Numbered from the stretch's first letter, positions 15,310 through 24,157 are shown. The stretch: DNA of 64,000 nt from Anaerofilum faecale (GCA_019114265.1 DXFV01000043.1:3315-67314), one strand, 5' to 3'. Numbers and translations: made by a program. The notes: generated by a model not told the origin, from the letters alone.

Positions 15310-16059
15310 TCAGGGAAGATAGGGAGCGGGGTCCACATACTGGCCGTCGGCCAGCGCCTCGAAGTGGAGGTGGCTGTCGGCCACGCTCTCGCAGGGCACC
15401 TCGCCCACCAGACCCAGCGTCTGGCCGGCTTCCAGGGTATCCCCTGCGGCCACCTGCAGCGGCAGCTGCAGGCCCGCGTAGCGCAGCACGATGCCGCCGC
15501 AGTCCACCTCGACCACGCCGCCCCAGTTGCCGTCCTCCTCGGCCTTGGCAACGGTGCCGGCCATCACGCTCTTCACCTCGTCGCCCGCGGCGGCGGCCAG
15601 GTCGGCGCCGTTGTGGGTGCGCCAGTCGCCCAGCGTTTCATTGAAGATCAGTTCATCGCCGCTGTAGGCCAGCGAAGTCTGCCCAGGCACCGGCCGCACA
15701 TAGGACTGCGCGGGCACATCGGCAGGCTCTTCGGGCGCGGACGAGCCGGACGACGGCGCCTGCTGCGATTGCGCCGAGGACGAGCCACTGGAGGACGCTG
15801 CCGGCGACGGCACAGGTGTGGAAGGCACTGGCACGCTGTCGGCTTTTTGTTCCACCGGAGTATCCGGCAGATCGATGTCCAGGTCCCATTCTGCATCTCC
15901 TTCCTGCGGGGTCTGGCCCGCGTTCTCGTTCAGTTCGGTCATCATGTTTCGGATCGCCACAAAGCTGCAGGCGGCGGCCGCCAGGATGCACCCGGCCAGC
16001 ACCAGGTAAAAGCCTTTGCCGCGCAGAAACGAAACCAGCGGATTGGATCTGTTGTTCAT
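15310..16059 (-). CDS. Membrane-anchored M23/LytM-domain protein (SpoIIQ-like)
   Basis: 249 residues: a short cytoplasmic N-terminus, one transmembrane anchor (about 16-34), a Ser/Pro/Gly-rich linker (about 70-110) and a C-terminal LytM domain. The zinc motifs are intact: HNGADLAA (H-x3-D) and HLHFE (H-x-H), so it may be an active cell-wall endopeptidase. The arrangement and the DWRTHNG string resemble SpoIIQ, the forespore protein that pairs with SpoIIIAH during engulfment; SpoIIQ of clostridia keeps the zinc site. Nothing else here is sporulation-related, so a general wall-remodelling role is equally possible. Confidence 0.8.
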   Translation of the reverse strand: MNNRSNPLVSFLRGKGFYLVLAGCILAAAACSFVAIRNMMTELNENAGQTPQEGDAEWDLDIDLPDTPVEQKADSVPVPSTPVPSPAASSSGSSSAQSQQAPSSGSSAPEEPADVPAQSYVRPVPGQTSLAYSGDELIFNETLGDWRTHNGADLAAAAGDEVKSVMAGTVAKAEEDGNWGGVVEVDCGGIVLRYAGLQLPLQVAAGDTLEAGQTLGLVGEVPCESVADSHLHFEALADGQYVDPAPYLP

Positions 16060-16245
16060 AGCCTTTCTCCCTCTTTTTCTCAGCGCGGCACCGCCGCCGG
16101 CTGTTCTGTTTGGCTTTAGTGTGCGGCACAGCGGGGCGTTTTATTCATACATGCGCGAAAAAGGCACAGCTTTCGCAAAGGCTCTGCCTTTGCAATCCGC
16201 GATTTTTTGAAAAAAATCGAGTAAAACTTTTTCTCTGAAAGACGA

Positions 16246-16272
16246 AAAATGCCCGCACATTGCTGTGCGGGC
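16246..16272 (-). terminator. Terminator of the rfbA-rfbD-rfbB operon
   Basis: 9-bp stem GCCCGCACA / TGTGCGGGC, followed on the minus strand by ATTTTTCG. It lies about 105 nt after the rfbB stop. Confidence 0.7.
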
Positions 16273-16302
16273 GGTGTTAGTGCGTGGGGAAAACGGTACC
16301 GA

Positions 16303-16370
16303 AAGCCTTCCCCTGGATGAGGTCGAGGCCCTCCGGCCTGCGCAAGGCGGCCGGTTTGGGGAAAGGCGTT
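16303..16370. repeat. Shortened copy of the dispersed repeat
   Basis: Begins AAGCCTTCCCCTGG and jumps straight to GATGAGGTCGAGGCCCTCCG and TGCGCAAGGCGGCCGG, that is, both ends of the repeat seen at 8789 and 8997 without the middle. An internal deletion derivative. Confidence 0.65.
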
Positions 16371-16378
16371 TCGGTCAC

Positions 16379-17437
16379 TTATTTGTTTTTGTACATTTCT
16401 TCGTAGTATTTCTGGTAGTTGCCGCTGGTGACGTGGTTCATCCACTCCTCGTTGGCCAGATACCAGTCGATGGTCTTTACGATGCCCACCTCAAACGGGG
16501 TCTCGGGATACCAGCCCAGTTCCTCCTTGATCTTGGTGGGGTCGATGCCGTAGCGGCGGTCGTGGCCCAGGCGGTCGGCCACATACTGGATCAGGTTCTC
16601 GCCGATGCCCTCGTCCTGCAGGCGGTCGTGCAGCTGGGCGATGATGGTCTTGACGATGAAGATGTTCGGGCGCTCGTTGTGGCCGCCCACGTTATACACC
16701 TCGCCGTCGCGGCCGCCATTGGCCACCATGTCGATGGCCTTGCAGTGGTCCTCCACATACAGCCAGTCGCGCACGTTCATACCGTCGCCGTACACCGGCA
16801 GCGGCTTGTGGTTCTTGACGTTGTTGATCATCAGGGGGATCAGCTTTTCGGGGAACTGGTAGGGGCCGTAGTTGTTGGAGCAGCGGGTGATGTTCACCGG
16901 CATGCCGTAGGTGTCGTGGAAGGCCATCACGAACATGTCGGCGCTGGCCTTGCTGGAGGAATAGGGGCTGTGGGGGCACAGCGGGGTGGTCTCCATGAAA
17001 TAGCCGTCCTCGCCCAGGCTGCCGTACACCTCGTCGGTGGACACCTGCAGGTACTTCTTGCCTTCGGCCCATTTGCCGTCCTTATACCAGGCGTTCTTGG
17101 CGCACTGCAGCAGGTTCACGGTGCCCAGCACGTTGGTCTCCACGAAGATCTCGGGGTTGGTGATGCTGCGGTCCACATGGCTCTCGGCGGCGAAGTTGAT
17201 CACATAGTCGAAATCGTGCTGCTCGAACAGGCGGGTGACCAGCTCCCGGTCGCAGATGTCGCCCTGCACAAAGATGTGGCGGGGGTCGTTCTCCACGCCT
17301 TTCAGGTTCTCCAGGTTGCCGGCGTAGGTGAGCTTGTCCAGGTTCACCAGCTGGATGTCCTGGTACTTGTTCAGCATATAGTAGACGAAGTTGGAACCGA
17401 TGAAGCCGGCGCAGCCGGTGATCAGATACTTTTTCAT
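16379..17437 (-). CDS. rfbB: dTDP-glucose 4,6-dehydratase
   Basis: 352 residues. An extended short-chain dehydrogenase: the Rossmann motif reads TGCAGFIGSN (one glycine of the usual TGGAGFIGSN is Cys), catalytic STDEVYG near residue 130 and YSSSKA (Tyr-x3-Lys) near 160. It oxidises and dehydrates dTDP-glucose to the 4-keto-6-deoxy sugar, step two of the rhamnose pathway. Last gene of the minus-strand run GT2-rfbA-rfbD-rfbB. Confidence 0.96.
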   Translation of the reverse strand: MKKYLITGCAGFIGSNFVYYMLNKYQDIQLVNLDKLTYAGNLENLKGVENDPRHIFVQGDICDRELVTRLFEQHDFDYVINFAAESHVDRSITNPEIFVETNVLGTVNLLQCAKNAWYKDGKWAEGKKYLQVSTDEVYGSLGEDGYFMETTPLCPHSPYSSSKASADMFVMAFHDTYGMPVNITRCSNNYGPYQFPEKLIPLMINNVKNHKPLPVYGDGMNVRDWLYVEDHCKAIDMVANGGRDGEVYNVGGHNERPNIFIVKTIIAQLHDRLQDEGIGENLIQYVADRLGHDRRYGIDPTKIKEELGWYPETPFEVGIVKTIDWYLANEEWMNHVTSGNYQKYYEEMYKNK

Positions 17438-17479
17438 GGTTTTGTGTTCTCCTGTTGTAAAGGGGCGGGTTTGCCCGGT

Positions 17480-18382
17480 TTATTTTGCCAGATAGTTCTT
17501 CATGAAGCAGGCCAGCGCGTCCTTCCAGCCGCGCATCTCGTTGCCCACCGTGCAGGCCAGCATGCGGTTTTCCAGCGCGCTCCAGGCCGGGCGGTTGGCC
17601 GCGGCGGGGTTCTTGGCGGCATACTCGGCGCTGGTGCAGGGGGAGACGGTGGCCGGCGTGCCGGACAGGCGGATGATCTCGCAGGCGAATTCATACCAGC
17701 TGCACACGCCCTCGCCGGTGCAGTGGTAGAGGCCGTATTCCTCGCTGGCCGCCAGCTTCAGCAGATGGTGCGCCAGATCCACGGCGTTGGTGGGGTTACC
17801 GCGCTGGTCGTCCACCACCGTGAGCGCGCCGAACTTTTTGCCGGCGTTCATCATGGTGAAAACGAAGTTTTTGCCGGTGTAGCTGTACAGCCAGGCGGTG
17901 CGCACCACAAAGCTGCGGCGGCAGAACTGGCGCACATACTCCTCGCCCAGCAGCTTGGTGGCGCCGTAGGCGCTCACCGGGTGGGTGCGGGCGGTCTCGT
18001 CCAGCGGGATGCCGCCGTTCTCTTCGCCGCTGAACACATAGTCGGTGGACACATGCACCAGCTTTGCGCCGATCTCCTCGGCGGCCATCGCCAGATTGCG
18101 CGGTCCGATGGCGTTCACCGCAAAGGCGGCGTCGCGGTTCGTCTCGCAGCCGTCCACGTTGGTGAAGGCGGCGCTGTTGAGGATGACGTCCGGTTTTTCC
18201 GCGCGCACGAAGGCGCGCACGGCGGCGAGGTCGGTGATGTCGAGCGCGTCCACATCCACCGCCGTCACGGCGGCGTTCTGCACGGCGTCGGGCAGGCGGC
18301 CCAGCTCGCTCTCGCCGGCGGCCAGCTGCTTCTGCAGCTCGGCGCCCAGCTGGCCGTTCGCACCGGTGATCAGAATTTTCAT
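17480..18382 (-). CDS. rfbD: dTDP-4-dehydrorhamnose reductase
   Basis: 300 residues. N-terminal NAD(P)-binding motif TGANGQLG (residues 6-13), STDYVFSG near 105 and YGATKLLGE (Tyr-x3-Lys) near 130. It makes the final NADPH-dependent reduction to dTDP-L-rhamnose in the cytosol. The start lies 13 nt after rfbA, so they are co-transcribed. Confidence 0.96.
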   Translation of the reverse strand: MKILITGANGQLGAELQKQLAAGESELGRLPDAVQNAAVTAVDVDALDITDLAAVRAFVRAEKPDVILNSAAFTNVDGCETNRDAAFAVNAIGPRNLAMAAEEIGAKLVHVSTDYVFSGEENGGIPLDETARTHPVSAYGATKLLGEEYVRQFCRRSFVVRTAWLYSYTGKNFVFTMMNAGKKFGALTVVDDQRGNPTNAVDLAHHLLKLAASEEYGLYHCTGEGVCSWYEFACEIIRLSGTPATVSPCTSAEYAAKNPAAANRPAWSALENRMLACTVGNEMRGWKDALACFMKNYLAK

Positions 18383-18395
18383 GTGCTTCTCCTTT

Positions 18396-19283
18396 TTAAT
18401 AGCGCAGCCGGTTCTCGGCCACGTTCTTCAGGTGCTGACCGTAGGGGCTTTTGCCGTAGCGTGCGGCGCTCTCCAGCAGCTTCTCCCTGGTGATCCAGCC
18501 GTTTTTGTAGGCGATCTCCTCGGGCGCGCTGATCTTGATGCCCTGGCGCTTTTCCACCATCCGCACAAAGTCGGCGGCGTCCACCAGGCTGTCCATCGTG
18601 CCGGTGTCCAGCCAGGCAAAGCCGCGGCCCAGCAGCTGCACGTCCAGGTCGCCCGCGTTCAGATACAGCTCGTTCAGGGTGGTGATCTCCAGCTCGCCGC
18701 GCGCGCTGGGCTTCACCTGCTTGGCCAGCTCCACCACCCGCTTGTCGTAGAAATACAGGCCGGTGATGGCGTAGTTGGATTTGGGCTTTTGGGGCTTTTC
18801 CTCCACGCTGATGACCTTGCCGCTTTCGTCGAATTCCACGATGCCGAACCGCTCGGGGTCGTTGACGTAATAGCCAAAGACGGTGGCGCGGCCGTTTTCC
18901 TCGGCGTTGTGCACGGCGGCTTTCAGGATGCGGGAGAAGCCGTTGCCGTAGAAGATGTTGTCGCCCAGCACCATGGCGCAGCAGTCGTCCCCGATGAACT
19001 CCTCGCCCAGCAGGAACGCCTGGGCCAGGCCGTCGGGGCTGGGCTGCACCTTATACGACAGGCGCAGGCCGTACTGGCTGCCGTCTCCCAGCAGGTGCTC
19101 GAAGCGGGGGGTGTCCTCGGGGGTGGAGATAATCAGGATGTCCTGGATGCCGGCCAGCATCAGGGTGGACAGAGGATAGTAGATCATCGGCTTGTCATAC
19201 ACCGGCAACAGCTGCTTGGAGGTGACCATCGTCAGCGGATACAGCCGGGTACCCGCACCGCCTGCCAGAATAATGCCTTTCAT
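18396..19283 (-). CDS. rfbA: Glucose-1-phosphate thymidylyltransferase
   Basis: 295 residues, full RmlA length. The nucleotidyltransferase signature GGAGTRLYPLT (residues 8-18) and the catalytic Lys region EEKPQKPKSN are present. It activates glucose-1-phosphate with dTTP, the committed and normally dTDP-rhamnose-inhibited first step. Preceded by AAAGGAGATC. Confidence 0.96.
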   Translation of the reverse strand: MKGIILAGGAGTRLYPLTMVTSKQLLPVYDKPMIYYPLSTLMLAGIQDILIISTPEDTPRFEHLLGDGSQYGLRLSYKVQPSPDGLAQAFLLGEEFIGDDCCAMVLGDNIFYGNGFSRILKAAVHNAEENGRATVFGYYVNDPERFGIVEFDESGKVISVEEKPQKPKSNYAITGLYFYDKRVVELAKQVKPSARGELEITTLNELYLNAGDLDVQLLGRGFAWLDTGTMDSLVDAADFVRMVEKRQGIKISAPEEIAYKNGWITREKLLESAARYGKSPYGQHLKNVAENRLRY

Positions 19284-19325
19284 AGTACGATCTCCTTTTT
19301 CCTGCCGGAATGCATCCGGCGTTTT

Positions 19326-20111
19326 TCAGTAGAGGCGGAAGCCCCATTTTTTCCAGTATTTGAACATCGAACTCATCTGCATACAGAAGTTTTTGAATTT
19401 TTTGCGCGTCTCGCGGTGCCATGTGTGGTAGACCGTCACCTGCGGCAGATAGATCGCCCGGCCGTACTGCAGGGCCTGGCGGGTGATGTCGGCATCCTCC
19501 ACATACACGAAATAGCGCGGGTCAAACCCGCCCATCGCCTGGTACAGCTCGCTGCGCATGACAAAAAAGCATCCGCTGCAGAACTGCACGTCGGTGGGGC
19601 CGGAAAGATCCTCGTCCAGCATCAGATAGTGCCGCTCGGCCTTGCGCAGAAAGGGCAGCTCCAGCTGCCGCGCCAGCAAAGCCAGCAGGGTGGGGCAGCG
19701 CTTGGGGGTGTGCTGTTCGCGCCCGTCCGGGTACAGCAGGCGCGGCGTCACCATCGCAACGTCCGGGTGGGAGTCCATCCAGGCGCAGATGCGGGTGATG
19801 GCGTCGCAGTCCAGCGTGATATCGGGGTTGATCACCACATGATAGCGGGACAGCCCGTCCCGGTTCAGCTCGGCAAAGATGCGGTTGTGCCCCTGCCCGA
19901 AGCCGATGTTCTTTTCGCTGCACACCACCTGCACGTTTTCCGGCATGGACATCTTCTGCAGCTTTTTCCCGGCGCCGTCGGGCGAGGCATTGTCCAGCAC
20001 CATCATGCGCAGCCGCACGCCGTGTGTGTGGCGGGCCACCGAATGGGCGGCCTGCGCCACTTCCGCCGCGCCGTTGTACGCTACGATGCCGGCCGTTACC
20101 AATGTTTCCAT
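19326..20111 (-). CDS. Family 2 glycosyltransferase, rhamnosyltransferase-like
   Basis: 261 residues, single GT2 domain: TAGIVAYNGA at the N-terminus, VVINPDITLDC as the DXD-equivalent near residue 95, and YVEDADITRQ near 210. This sequence style (NIGFGQGHN, VYHTWHR) matches the WbbL/RgpB group that adds rhamnose to a lipid-linked acceptor. First gene of the rfbA-rfbD-rfbB transcript, which supports rhamnose as donor. Acceptor unknown. Confidence 0.87.
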   Translation of the reverse strand: METLVTAGIVAYNGAAEVAQAAHSVARHTHGVRLRMMVLDNASPDGAGKKLQKMSMPENVQVVCSEKNIGFGQGHNRIFAELNRDGLSRYHVVINPDITLDCDAITRICAWMDSHPDVAMVTPRLLYPDGREQHTPKRCPTLLALLARQLELPFLRKAERHYLMLDEDLSGPTDVQFCSGCFFVMRSELYQAMGGFDPRYFVYVEDADITRQALQYGRAIYLPQVTVYHTWHRETRKKFKNFCMQMSSMFKYWKKWGFRLY

Positions 20112-20146
20112 TACGATCTCCTATCCTGCATCTTATAGTCGTAGTT

Positions 20147-20176
20147 ATTTTACCATTTTTCCCCCCTCTTCCGCAA
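20147..20176 (-). promoter_or_regulatory. Promoter of the GT2-rfbA-rfbD-rfbB operon
   Basis: Minus strand TTGCGG, 18-nt spacer, TAAAAT, with an extended -10 TGG directly before it; 36 nt upstream of the start codon. Confidence 0.65.
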
Positions 20177-20457
20177 GCAGAGAAGCAAAAAACCTGGTGT
20201 TTTTTATCCAAAAATATCTCCCCGCCGCCCTGTGCATCCCGCAAAAGAACGCCGCTCCGCCGCTTTCCGGGCGCGCCTTCCCGCATACAGCCGAGCGATC
20301 AGCGGACAGGTTTGAAAAGCGGGTGGATTTTTGGGCAAAAAACGAGGACGGGATGGCAAAACCGCAAAAAATACCGGGGGAACGCAGATCGTTTTTTGTG
20401 CCGGAACACGGCGTTCTGCCATCCGGACTGCCGGCGGCGTGTTTGGGGCGCTTTCCC

Positions 20458-20486
20458 TTGCGTTTTCGCGGAAAATGTCCTACACT
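20458..20486 (+). promoter_or_regulatory. Promoter of the small Cys-rich protein gene
   Basis: TTGCGT, 17-nt spacer, TACACT, 35 nt upstream of the ATG at 20522. Confidence 0.65.
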
Positions 20487-20521
20487 GTAAGCACTATCAC
20501 ACACCGAAAGAAGGCTTTTGT

Positions 20522-20845
20522 ATGACCAAAGTTACCGTCCGGCCGGGCGTGTGCGGGTTCGTCACCCACGTCACTGCCGAATCCGAGGACCAGATGGAGG
20601 TAAAGCTGCAGGTGGCCAGCGGCTGCGAGGCCGTGCGCAAGATGATGGCCGAGCTGGGCGACACCTTCGACGCCTACGAGCTGTGCCTGGCGAAGCCCGG
20701 CTGCGGCCCGCTGTACGAGTATGCCTCCGAGCACTTCCCGGGCCACGCGGCCTGCCCGGTGATCGGCGGCATCACCAAATGCGCCGAGGCGGAGTGCCGT
20801 CTGGCGCTGCCGGCCGACGCATCCATCACCTTCGACAGGGAATGA
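20522..20845 (+). CDS. Small cysteine-rich protein (DUF6951-like)
   Basis: 107 residues from ATG 20522, preceded by AAGAAGG. It has six cysteines, two in a C-x5-C pair (CLAKPGC) and one in CPVIGGITKC, spaced as if to bind a metal or Fe-S cluster. No signal peptide, so cytosolic. I recognise it as the small DUF6951-type protein found in many anaerobic clostridia; its function is not known to me. Monocistronic, with its own promoter and a strong terminator. A longer upstream frame in this phase lacks a start site and is rejected. Confidence 0.75.
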   Translation: MTKVTVRPGVCGFVTHVTAESEDQMEVKLQVASGCEAVRKMMAELGDTFDAYELCLAKPGCGPLYEYASEHFPGHAACPVIGGITKCAEAECRLALPADASITFDRE

Positions 20846-20855
20846 TCCGCGGTAC

Positions 20856-20903
20856 AAAAAGGGCCAGTGCCCGACCAAAACCGGTCGGGCACTGGCCCTT
20901 TTT
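20856..20903. terminator. Strong bidirectional terminator
   Basis: Near-perfect stem of about 20 bp: AAAAAGGGCCAGTGCCCGAC pairs with GTCGGGCACTGGCCCTTTTT around a short loop. Works on both strands. Confidence 0.9.
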
Positions 20904-20930
20904 GCTTGTTAAAACTATGTTCTTGCGGGG

Positions 20931-21006
20931 GTTTGTGCGTGCCGGGAGCTTTCCCCTCATCCGTCGCCTGTCGGCGACAGCTTCCCCCCCCAGGGGGAAG
21001 CCTTTT
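20931..21006. repeat. Partial copy of the dispersed repeat (left half)
   Basis: GTTTGTGCGTGCCGGGAGCT then TTCCCCTCATCCGTCGCC, the GTCGGCGAC hairpin and CAGCTTCCCCCC / GGGGGAAGCC, as in the full copies at 8789 and 8997. The right half is missing. Confidence 0.7.
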
Positions 21007-21033
21007 CCGGCAGGCACCTGTTACCTATTTATA

Positions 21034-21747
21034 TTACCGGTCCCATAGGCCCAGCTTTTGCAGCGTTTTCTGCAATGCATCGGCCTCCAGCGCGGGGGTG
21101 CCTTCCAGCGGGAAGGGGATCCCCATCCGCCCGTATTTTTCCAGGCAGAGCGTCTTGAAGGGAAGCCACTCGATCTTTTCCAGATTGGAGAACCCGTGCG
21201 CCATCCGGTGGATGGCGGCGAGGCTCTCGGCGCTGTCGGTGACGCCGGAGATCACCACATGGCGGACCCACAGCGGGATGCCCATTTCCTCGGTCAGGCG
21301 CAGGAAGTCCAGCGTGTGGGCGAGGCTGCCGCCGCAGAACTCCCGGTACCCTTCCTCGGTGGGGGATTTCAGGTCGGCCAGCACGAGGCTGGTCTGCTCC
21401 AGCACCCGCCGGGCGGCGGCGAGATCCCCTGCGCCGGAGGTGTCCAGCGCGGTGTGCACCCCTTCGGCGCGCAGGATCGAAAACAGCGCGGCCACAAAGT
21501 CCGGCTGGCTCAGCGGTTCGCCCCCGGTGACGGTGACGCCGCCGCCGTTTTTCCAGTAGGGCCGGAAGCGCAGCGCCCGCTTTGCCAGCTCCTGCGGCGA
21601 CACCGCTTCCCCTTCCCCGAAGACCCAGGTGTCGGGGTTGTGGCAGCACTTGCAGCGCAGCGGGCAGCCCTGTGTGAAGATCACATACCGCAGGCCCGGC
21701 CCGTCCACCGCGCCCAGGCTCTGCACCGAATGGATGCGCCCTTCCAT
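21034..21747 (-). CDS. pflA: Pyruvate formate-lyase activating enzyme
   Basis: 237 residues, radical SAM enzyme. The cluster motif C-x3-C-x2-C is in GCPLRCKCCHNPDTW (about residues 28-35), followed by GGVTVTGGEPL, the SAM-binding stretch. It uses SAM and a 4Fe-4S cluster to put the glycyl radical on PFL. The start lies 4 nt after the pflB stop, so both come from the ZTP-controlled transcript. Confidence 0.95.
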   Translation of the reverse strand: MEGRIHSVQSLGAVDGPGLRYVIFTQGCPLRCKCCHNPDTWVFGEGEAVSPQELAKRALRFRPYWKNGGGVTVTGGEPLSQPDFVAALFSILRAEGVHTALDTSGAGDLAAARRVLEQTSLVLADLKSPTEEGYREFCGGSLAHTLDFLRLTEEMGIPLWVRHVVISGVTDSAESLAAIHRMAHGFSNLEKIEWLPFKTLCLEKYGRMGIPFPLEGTPALEADALQKTLQKLGLWDR

Positions 21748-21751
21748 CGGC

Positions 21752-23983
21752 TCACACCGCCACGTGGAAGGTGCGGCTGATCACCTCGCGCTGCTGCTCG
21801 CGGCTGAGCTTGGCGAAGTTCACCGCATAGCCGGACACGCGGATGGTCAGGCTGGGGTACTGGTCGGGGTGTTCGTAGGCGGCGATGAGGGTCTCGCGGT
21901 TGAGCACGTTCACGTTCAGGTGATGCGCGCCCTGTGCAAAGTAGCCGGTGAGGATGTTCACCAGATTGTCGATGCGCTCCGGCTCGGATTTGCCCAGCGC
22001 GTCGGGCACGATCGAGAAGGTGTTGGAGATGCCGTCCATGCAGACGTCGTAGTCCAGCTTGGCCACCGAGTTCAGCGAGGCCAGCGCGCCCGACACATCG
22101 CGGCCGGACATGGGGTTGGCGCCGGGCGCCAGTGGCTGGCCCTGCTTGCGGCCGTCGGGGGTGTTGCCGGTCTTTTTGCCGTACATCACGTTGGAGGTGA
22201 TGGTGAGGATGGACAGGGTGTGCTGGGCATCGCGGTAGAGCGGGCAGGCCTGCAGCGCGCGGAAGAACTTCTCCACCTGCTCCTTTGCGATGAGGTCCAC
22301 GCGGTCGTCGTCGTTGCCGAAGGCGGGGTACTCGCCCTCCACCTCGAAGTCGGTGACGAGGCCGGTCTCGGGGCTGCGGATGCACCGGACGCGGGCGTAT
22401 TTCACCGCCGACAGCGAGTCGGCCATGCAGCTCATGCCGGCGATGCCGAAGCTCATGAAGCGGTGGACGGTGGAATCGTGCAGCGCCATCTGGGCCTTCT
22501 CGTAGGCGTATTTGTCGTGCATATAGTGGATGATGTTCATCGCGCTGGCGTAGGTCTTGGCCAGCCAGGGGCGGTAGAAGTCGAGGCGCTCCAGGAGCTT
22601 GTCGTAGTCGAGGTACTCCTCCTCCCACACCGGCATGGCGGGGCCCACCTGCTCGTTTTTCAGCTCGTCGCGGCCGCCGTTGATGGCCAGCAGCACCAGC
22701 TTTGCGAGGTTGGCGCGGGCGCCGAAAAACTGCATCTGCTTGCCCACCTTCATCGCCGACACGCAGCAGGCGATGGCGTAGTCGTCGCCGAAGCGGGGGC
22801 GCATCAGGTCGTCGTTCTCGTACTGGATGGCGTCGGTCTCACAGGACACGCGGGCGATATAGCGCTTCCAGGCCTCGGGCAGCTGCTCGCTCCACAGCAC
22901 GGTCAGGTTCGGCTCGGCGGAGGAACCGAGGTTATACAGGGTGTGCAGCATGCGGAAGCAGTTTTTGGTGACCAGCGTGCGGCCGTCCTCGCCCATACCG
23001 CCCAGCGACTCGGTGATCCACATGGGGTCGCCGCCGAACAGCTCGTTGTAATCGGGGGTGCGCAGATGGCGCGCCATCCGCAGCTTCAGCACAAAGTCGT
23101 CCATCAACTCCTGTGCGCCGCTCTCGGTGAGGGTGCCGGCGGCGAAGTCGCGCTCGAAGTAGATGTCCAGGAAGGTGGACACCCGGCCCAGGCTCATCGC
23201 CGCGCCGTTCTGCTCCTTGATGGCGGCCAGATAGCCGAAGTACAGCCACTGCACCGCCTCGCGGGCGTTGGCGGCGGGGGCAGAGATGTCGCAGCCGTAG
23301 GCGGCGGCCATCTTCTTCATGTCCTCCAGCGCGCGGATCTGGTCGGCCAGCTCCTCGGCGGCGCGGATGGTGTCCTGCAGGAAATCGCCGTTCGCCAGCG
23401 CGGCCTTGTCCTTTTTCTTCTCCTCGATCAGGCGGTCGATGCCGTACAGCGCCACCCGGCGGTAGTCGCCGATGATGCGGCCGCGGCCGTAGGCGTCGGG
23501 CAGGCCGGTGATCAGGCCGCAGTGGCGCGCCTCGCGCACGTCGGCGGGGTAGGCGTCGAACACGCCGTCGTTGTGGGTCTTGTGCAGGCGGAACTCTTCC
23601 TCGATCTTCTCGGACACCTGGGCGCCGTAGGCCTTGCAGGCCTGGCGCACCATGCGCATGCCGCCGTAGGGGTTGCAGGCGCGCTTGAGGGGCTGGTCGG
23701 TCTGCAGGCCGACGATCAGCTCCTTTTCGCGGTCCAGATAGCCGGGCGCGAAGCTGGTGATGCCGATGACGGTGTCGGTGTCCACCGCAAGGCAGCCGCC
23801 GTTCCTGCGCTCGGCGGCCAGCAGCTGCTCGAACTTGGCGCGCAGCGCCAGCGTGCGGGGGGTGGAGGAGGCGAGGAAGCTCTCGTCGCCGGTGTAGGGG
23901 GTGTAGTTTTTCTGGATGAAATCGCGCACGTCGATCTCGCTTTGCCAGTTGCCGGCCACAAAGCCGTTCCATGCATGGTTCAT
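21752..23983 (-). CDS. pflB: Formate C-acetyltransferase (pyruvate formate-lyase)
   Basis: 743 residues from ATG 23983 (AAGGAAC upstream); the in-frame extension to 24115 would run into the riboswitch and is rejected. It splits pyruvate and CoA into acetyl-CoA and formate, the main anaerobic fate of pyruvate. The active-site Cys pair is in IACCVSAM (about 405-406) and the glycyl radical motif RVSGYAVNF is near residue 714, positions matching E. coli PflB (Cys418/419, Gly734). Expression is governed by the ZTP riboswitch directly upstream. Its formate can feed Fhs, encoded 3 kb away. Confidence 0.97.
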   Translation of the reverse strand: MNHAWNGFVAGNWQSEIDVRDFIQKNYTPYTGDESFLASSTPRTLALRAKFEQLLAAERRNGGCLAVDTDTVIGITSFAPGYLDREKELIVGLQTDQPLKRACNPYGGMRMVRQACKAYGAQVSEKIEEEFRLHKTHNDGVFDAYPADVREARHCGLITGLPDAYGRGRIIGDYRRVALYGIDRLIEEKKKDKAALANGDFLQDTIRAAEELADQIRALEDMKKMAAAYGCDISAPAANAREAVQWLYFGYLAAIKEQNGAAMSLGRVSTFLDIYFERDFAAGTLTESGAQELMDDFVLKLRMARHLRTPDYNELFGGDPMWITESLGGMGEDGRTLVTKNCFRMLHTLYNLGSSAEPNLTVLWSEQLPEAWKRYIARVSCETDAIQYENDDLMRPRFGDDYAIACCVSAMKVGKQMQFFGARANLAKLVLLAINGGRDELKNEQVGPAMPVWEEEYLDYDKLLERLDFYRPWLAKTYASAMNIIHYMHDKYAYEKAQMALHDSTVHRFMSFGIAGMSCMADSLSAVKYARVRCIRSPETGLVTDFEVEGEYPAFGNDDDRVDLIAKEQVEKFFRALQACPLYRDAQHTLSILTITSNVMYGKKTGNTPDGRKQGQPLAPGANPMSGRDVSGALASLNSVAKLDYDVCMDGISNTFSIVPDALGKSEPERIDNLVNILTGYFAQGAHHLNVNVLNRETLIAAYEHPDQYPSLTIRVSGYAVNFAKLSREQQREVISRTFHVAV

Positions 23984-24037
23984 TGTTGCACCGTTCCTTT
24001 CTTGCAAAAAACGCGTATCCTGCCGGGGACGAAAAAA

Positions 24038-24137
24038 GGGCAGCATCCCAGCGGGATACTGCCCAGACGGTCGGCATAAAAAGCCCCATTGCCTGCTCCC
24101 CCGTGGTTTGCCCACTTGTTCCGTCAGTTGCAGGCGA
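24038..24137 (-). promoter_or_regulatory. ZTP (pfl motif) riboswitch with intrinsic terminator upstream of pflB
   Basis: Minus-strand RNA from 24137 downwards. It carries the hallmarks of the pfl/ZTP aptamer: CTGACGG (P1, 5' side), hairpin GTGGGCAAACCAC, conserved GGGGGAGC, and CCGACCGTCTGGGC at the 3' end, where CCGTC pairs back with the first strand. The last GGGC is also the start of a terminator stem (GGGCAGTATCCC with GGGATGCTGCCC) followed by TTTTTT. Ligand-bound and terminated forms are thus mutually exclusive, as in studied ZTP switches. ZTP/ZMP accumulates when 10-formyl-THF is short, and binding turns expression on. Identified by eye from the known consensus. Confidence 0.9.
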
Positions 24138-24157
24138 GGCCGTATGTGTGTGGCTTT

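Larger units (their letters stand above)
20112..20521. other. Divergent intergenic region
   Basis: About 410 bases between the divergent GT2 gene and the small Cys-rich gene. Apart from the two promoters listed separately I see nothing: no convincing small gene, no riboswitch, no long inverted repeat. Confidence 0.5.

Noticed and set aside
16265..18493. 742-residue plus-strand frame across rfbB and rfbD
   Set aside because: Both rhamnose genes are certain on the minus strand; the plus frame lacks any domain.
24036..24115. Longer pflB start at 24115
   Set aside because: Would translate through the riboswitch terminator; family length and the SD fit ATG 23983.
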